The notes beneath the pieces are model-generated. The model was given only the letters and a program-made list of their open reading frames with translations, made no database searches and was not told the DNA's origin. Of a stretch of DNA of 64,000 bases, positions 61,751 through 64,000 are shown in pieces (position 1 is the first letter of the stretch; every line of letters starts with the position of its first letter). The DNA is taken from contig JACJIB010000009.1 in assembly GCA_014138645.1 (NCBI GenBank), forward strand, positions 62,001-126,000, written 5' to 3'. The position numbers and the translations under genes are program-made. Origin of the DNA: Methylorubrum thiocyanatum. GTDB lineage: Bacteria > Pseudomonadota > Alphaproteobacteria > Rhizobiales > Beijerinckiaceae.

Positions 61751-62176
61751 CTACCAGCCGTAGGGGCCGTAGCCGTAATAGCCGCCATAGGCCGGGTAGC
61801 CGTAGCCGCCGTAATAGCCGACGGGGCGACCGTAGCCGTAATAGCCACCGTAGGCCGGGTACCCGTAGCCGTAGCCGTAGTAGCGCGGGGCCGTGCTGGC
61901 GGCGATGGCGCCGCCGATCAGGCCGAGCGCCGCGCCGGCGGCGAGGGCCCCGCCGATGTTGCGGCGGCGATACCCGTAGCCGTAGCCGTAACGCGGGCCG
62001 TAATGCCCGCCGTAATAGCCGCGGCGCCAGCCGACGGTGTCCACGGTGGTGGTGGTGCCGCCGACCTGCGCGGCGCTCATCGCCGGCAGCGGCGCGGCCT
62101 GTGCGGTCGGAACGGCCGTCACGGTCAGGCTCGCCGCAGTAAGGCCGGCGAGCGTCAGGTTCGCGATACGGGACAT
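61751..62176 (-). CDS. Exported Tyr/Gly-rich protein (141 aa)
   Basis: Signal peptide ending near TAQA, a short linker, then tyrosine-glycine-rich segments (YYGGHYGPRYGYGYGYRRRN), a glycine-zipper hydrophobic part (IGGALAAGAALGLIGGAIAA) and imperfect repeats of YPAYGGYYGYG (twice). Probably an envelope or surface protein. Function unknown. Confidence 0.82.
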   Translation of the reverse strand: MSRIANLTLAGLTAASLTVTAVPTAQAAPLPAMSAAQVGGTTTTVDTVGWRRGYYGGHYGPRYGYGYGYRRRNIGGALAAGAALGLIGGAIAASTAPRYYGYGYGYPAYGGYYGYGRPVGYYGGYGYPAYGGYYGYGPYGW

Positions 62177-62376
62177 GGATGCGGACTCCTTAGGCGTTAA
62201 GGAACACGCACAGGAACAATTTCGCGCAATTCCCGTTCCCGCGACCCTGCATCCCGGCTCGTGAAATTCCGCGCGCCCGGCCCGCTGCCGGCTCGGCCCG
62301 TCAGCCCCTGCGTCGCGGCGGCGGATCGGCCGCGGCCCTTCACCGGCGGGTAAGGCCGCTATGGTCTGATCGCACC

Positions 62377-63885
62377 GTGACCCCGATGCCTGCCCTCTCC
62401 GCAACCGCGGCCGTGCCGTCCGCACGACGGACCGTCGATCGGCGCGCCGGGCTCGGTGCCGGGCTCTGCGCCGTCCTGATCCTCGGGCTGGTCCTGCTCT
62501 GGTGGGGCCGCGGCGGCTGGGTCTTCCCCCTGGATGACGCCTACATCACGATCCACAACGCCCGCGTCCTGATCGAGGGGCAGGACCGCAACTACGGTGT
62601 CCCGGCCCTCGTCGGCGCGAGCAGCCTGATCCATCTCGCGCTCGTCACAGCCGTCAGTCTCGTGCTGCCGGGCGAGGCCGCCTCCTATCTCGTCGCCGGA
62701 ACCGGGCCGGTGCTGTTCCTTGCCGGGCTGCTGACGCTGGGGCGCCGGCTCGGCCTGCCCTGGCCGGAGGGGACGGCCCTTGCCCTCGTGGGGCTGGCCT
62801 TCGGAGCCGCCCAGTTCCTCAATGGTCTCGAGACCGGCCTCGTCATGGCCGCAGTGACGTGGACGCTGGTGCTGGCCCTCGAGGCCCCGTCGCGGCGGCT
62901 CGCCCTGGCCTGCGGTCTCCTGCCGTTCCTGCGGCCCGAACTCGGCCTGCTCTCGCTGGTGCTGATGACGCGGCAGGCTCGGCTGCGGCTCGCCGCCGGG
63001 CCGGACCGGGCGGCGGCCCTGCGCGCTCTCGCGACGGATGCGGCGTGCGTGCTGTTCGCCGCCGCCCCCTGGCTCGCCTGGAGCTTCGCCGAGACCGGCA
63101 CCCTCTTGCCGCGGACGATCGCCGCCAAGCAGGCCTTCTTCGGAGTGCCGTCTGCCAGCTTGGCCGAGAGCGTCGTCTACGCCGCCATGATGGTCGCAGC
63201 CGGTCTCGGGCCCGTGGCGGCGGCGCTTCCCTTCCTCGGCCGCGCCGGCCCGGCATGGGCGCTCGGAGGGTTCGTGGCCCTGTTCACCCTCGGCTTCGCG
63301 ATGACCAATTGGGAGGTGCTCGGCCATAACGGGCACCGCTACACCCTGGCGCTGCTGCCGATCGCCCTGTTCGCCGTGATGCGGCTCGGCGCCGTCCACG
63401 GCCTGCGTCCCGTGCGCCTCGTCATCCTCGCGCAGGCGGCTTTTGCCCTCTCGGCCCTGCTCCAGATCACCGCCGGACAGGAGCGTGTGGCACAATACGC
63501 CACCGTCGCCCGCTGGGCGCAGGCCAACCTGCCGCAGGCGCGCCTGCTGATTCACGATGCGGGTGTCATCGCCACCGCGAGCGATCTGCCGCTCACCGAC
63601 CTCGTCGGGCTCAAATCCCCCGACAGCATCGCCGACCACCGCCGCTGGACGGCGCCGAGCGGCGGTGCCGAACGGTTCCGCGCCGTCGATGCGATCGCCC
63701 GGCGCAGCGGGGCGACCCATGCCATCATCCTCGACGACGCGCCGGACCGGTTCTGGGGGCTCCTCGTCGACGATCTGCGCCGCGCCGGCTGGCGTGCCGA
63801 TCCGCTCGAGACCGGGAGCGCGCGCGGCCCCTACATCCTCTATCGGCTGACGCCGCCCTCACCGGGTGCTGCGCCGGCTCCATGA
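62377..63885 (+). CDS. Multi-spanning GT-C-like glycosyltransferase family protein
   Basis: 502 residues with about ten hydrophobic helices in the first 370 residues. FPLDDAYITIHNARVLIEGQ after the first helix is the acidic DD motif typical of GT-C enzymes such as arabinosyl- and mannosyltransferases. The C-terminal 130 residues are soluble (LLIHDAGVIATASDLPLTDL). It could transfer a sugar from a polyprenyl donor at the membrane. Starts at GTG 62377; ATG 62386 is possible. Confidence 0.78.
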   Translation: MTPMPALSATAAVPSARRTVDRRAGLGAGLCAVLILGLVLLWWGRGGWVFPLDDAYITIHNARVLIEGQDRNYGVPALVGASSLIHLALVTAVSLVLPGEAASYLVAGTGPVLFLAGLLTLGRRLGLPWPEGTALALVGLAFGAAQFLNGLETGLVMAAVTWTLVLALEAPSRRLALACGLLPFLRPELGLLSLVLMTRQARLRLAAGPDRAAALRALATDAACVLFAAAPWLAWSFAETGTLLPRTIAAKQAFFGVPSASLAESVVYAAMMVAAGLGPVAAALPFLGRAGPAWALGGFVALFTLGFAMTNWEVLGHNGHRYTLALLPIALFAVMRLGAVHGLRPVRLVILAQAAFALSALLQITAGQERVAQYATVARWAQANLPQARLLIHDAGVIATASDLPLTDLVGLKSPDSIADHRRWTAPSGGAERFRAVDAIARRSGATHAIILDDAPDRFWGLLVDDLRRAGWRADPLETGSARGPYILYRLTPPSPGAAPAP

Positions 63886-63928
63886 GGCGGCCTCCGTCCG
63901 CGCGGGACGTCGTCCAGAGGCGGTCGTC

Positions 63929-64000
63929 TCAGAACGTGCAGGCGGTGAAGGCCGGATCGACCGACTTCTCCCAGGCACCCTCGTAGTCGGCCAGCCGCTC
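63929..64000 (-). CDS. 3' end of a gene cut by the window edge
   Basis: The last 23 codons of a minus-strand gene: ERLADYEGAWEKSVDPAFTA followed by CTF and a TGA. The product is not identified. The gene continues beyond 64000. Confidence 0.6.
   Translation of the reverse strand, partial: ERLADYEGAWEKSVDPAFTACTF

Overview
The window is high-GC, gene-dense chromosomal DNA of an alphaproteobacterium of the Hyphomicrobiales (Rhizobiales). A Methylobacterium or Methylorubrum relative is my best guess. This is inferred from overall GC, the prfA-prmC-DUF4167 order, an Omp25-type porin, an HWE histidine kinase, DUF6894 and DUF6502 proteins, and many small glycine-zipper proteins. No rRNA, tRNA, CRISPR array, transposase or prophage gene was seen.

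Layout. 0-4 kb: translation termination (prfA, prmC) and a DUF4167 protein with a long disordered tail. 4-9.2 kb: flgE-flgK-flgL on the minus strand. 9.3-12.6 kb: a BLUF blue-light sensor, a single-domain response regulator and a GGDEF-EAL protein, then dusA. 13.8-19.9 kb: small proteins, a His-rich UreE, a DjlA-like co-chaperone coupled to an AmiD-like amidase, and a CPA1 antiporter. 20-25.6 kb: gshB, RNase HI with an unusual C-terminal tail, 3-methyladenine glycosylase, zapE and three copies of a palindromic intergenic repeat. 25.8-28.6 kb: three overlapping TadE/TadG-like genes of visibly lower GC. 28.9-37.8 kb: GNAT, YcgN-type protein, PBP1a with a DUF1214/DUF1254 pair, OhrR, cytochrome c, GlcD and small proteins. 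37.8-42.9 kb: rlmJ (apparent CTG start), a possible 28-codon gene, RNase T2, an extensin-like lipoprotein and an amidase. 42.9-51 kb: a large PAS/GAF HWE kinase, an isoquinoline 1-oxidoreductase-type molybdoenzyme (two subunits) and a second histidine kinase. 51-54.6 kb: divergent cobT and cobS, then a PrlF-YhaV toxin-antitoxin pair with a duplicated palindromic operator. 54.7-64 kb: DUF1289, a retropepsin-like protease, a DUF5666/DUF6502 operon beside inverted GTGGGA sites, a porin, a PLA2-like protein, NUDIX, TusA and a GT-C-like membrane protein. The edge cuts a minus-strand gene.

Genes that probably work together: flgE-K-L (hook and hook-filament junction); BLUF, receiver and GGDEF-EAL (a possible light and cyclic-di-GMP module next to motility genes); iorA-iorB; prlF-yhaV; DUF5666-DUF6502; tadE/tadE/tadG; and the DUF1214/DUF1254 pair behind PBP1a. 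Most other genes are single housekeeping or accessory functions.

The observations most worth a second look are the RNase HI with a ribbon-helix-helix-like tail, the 28-codon ORF with a ten-base perfect Shine-Dalgarno, the inverted GTGGGA sites at DUF6502, the prlF operator, the three-copy palindromic repeat and the non-canonical rlmJ start. All calls come from reading the sequence; no database search was run.
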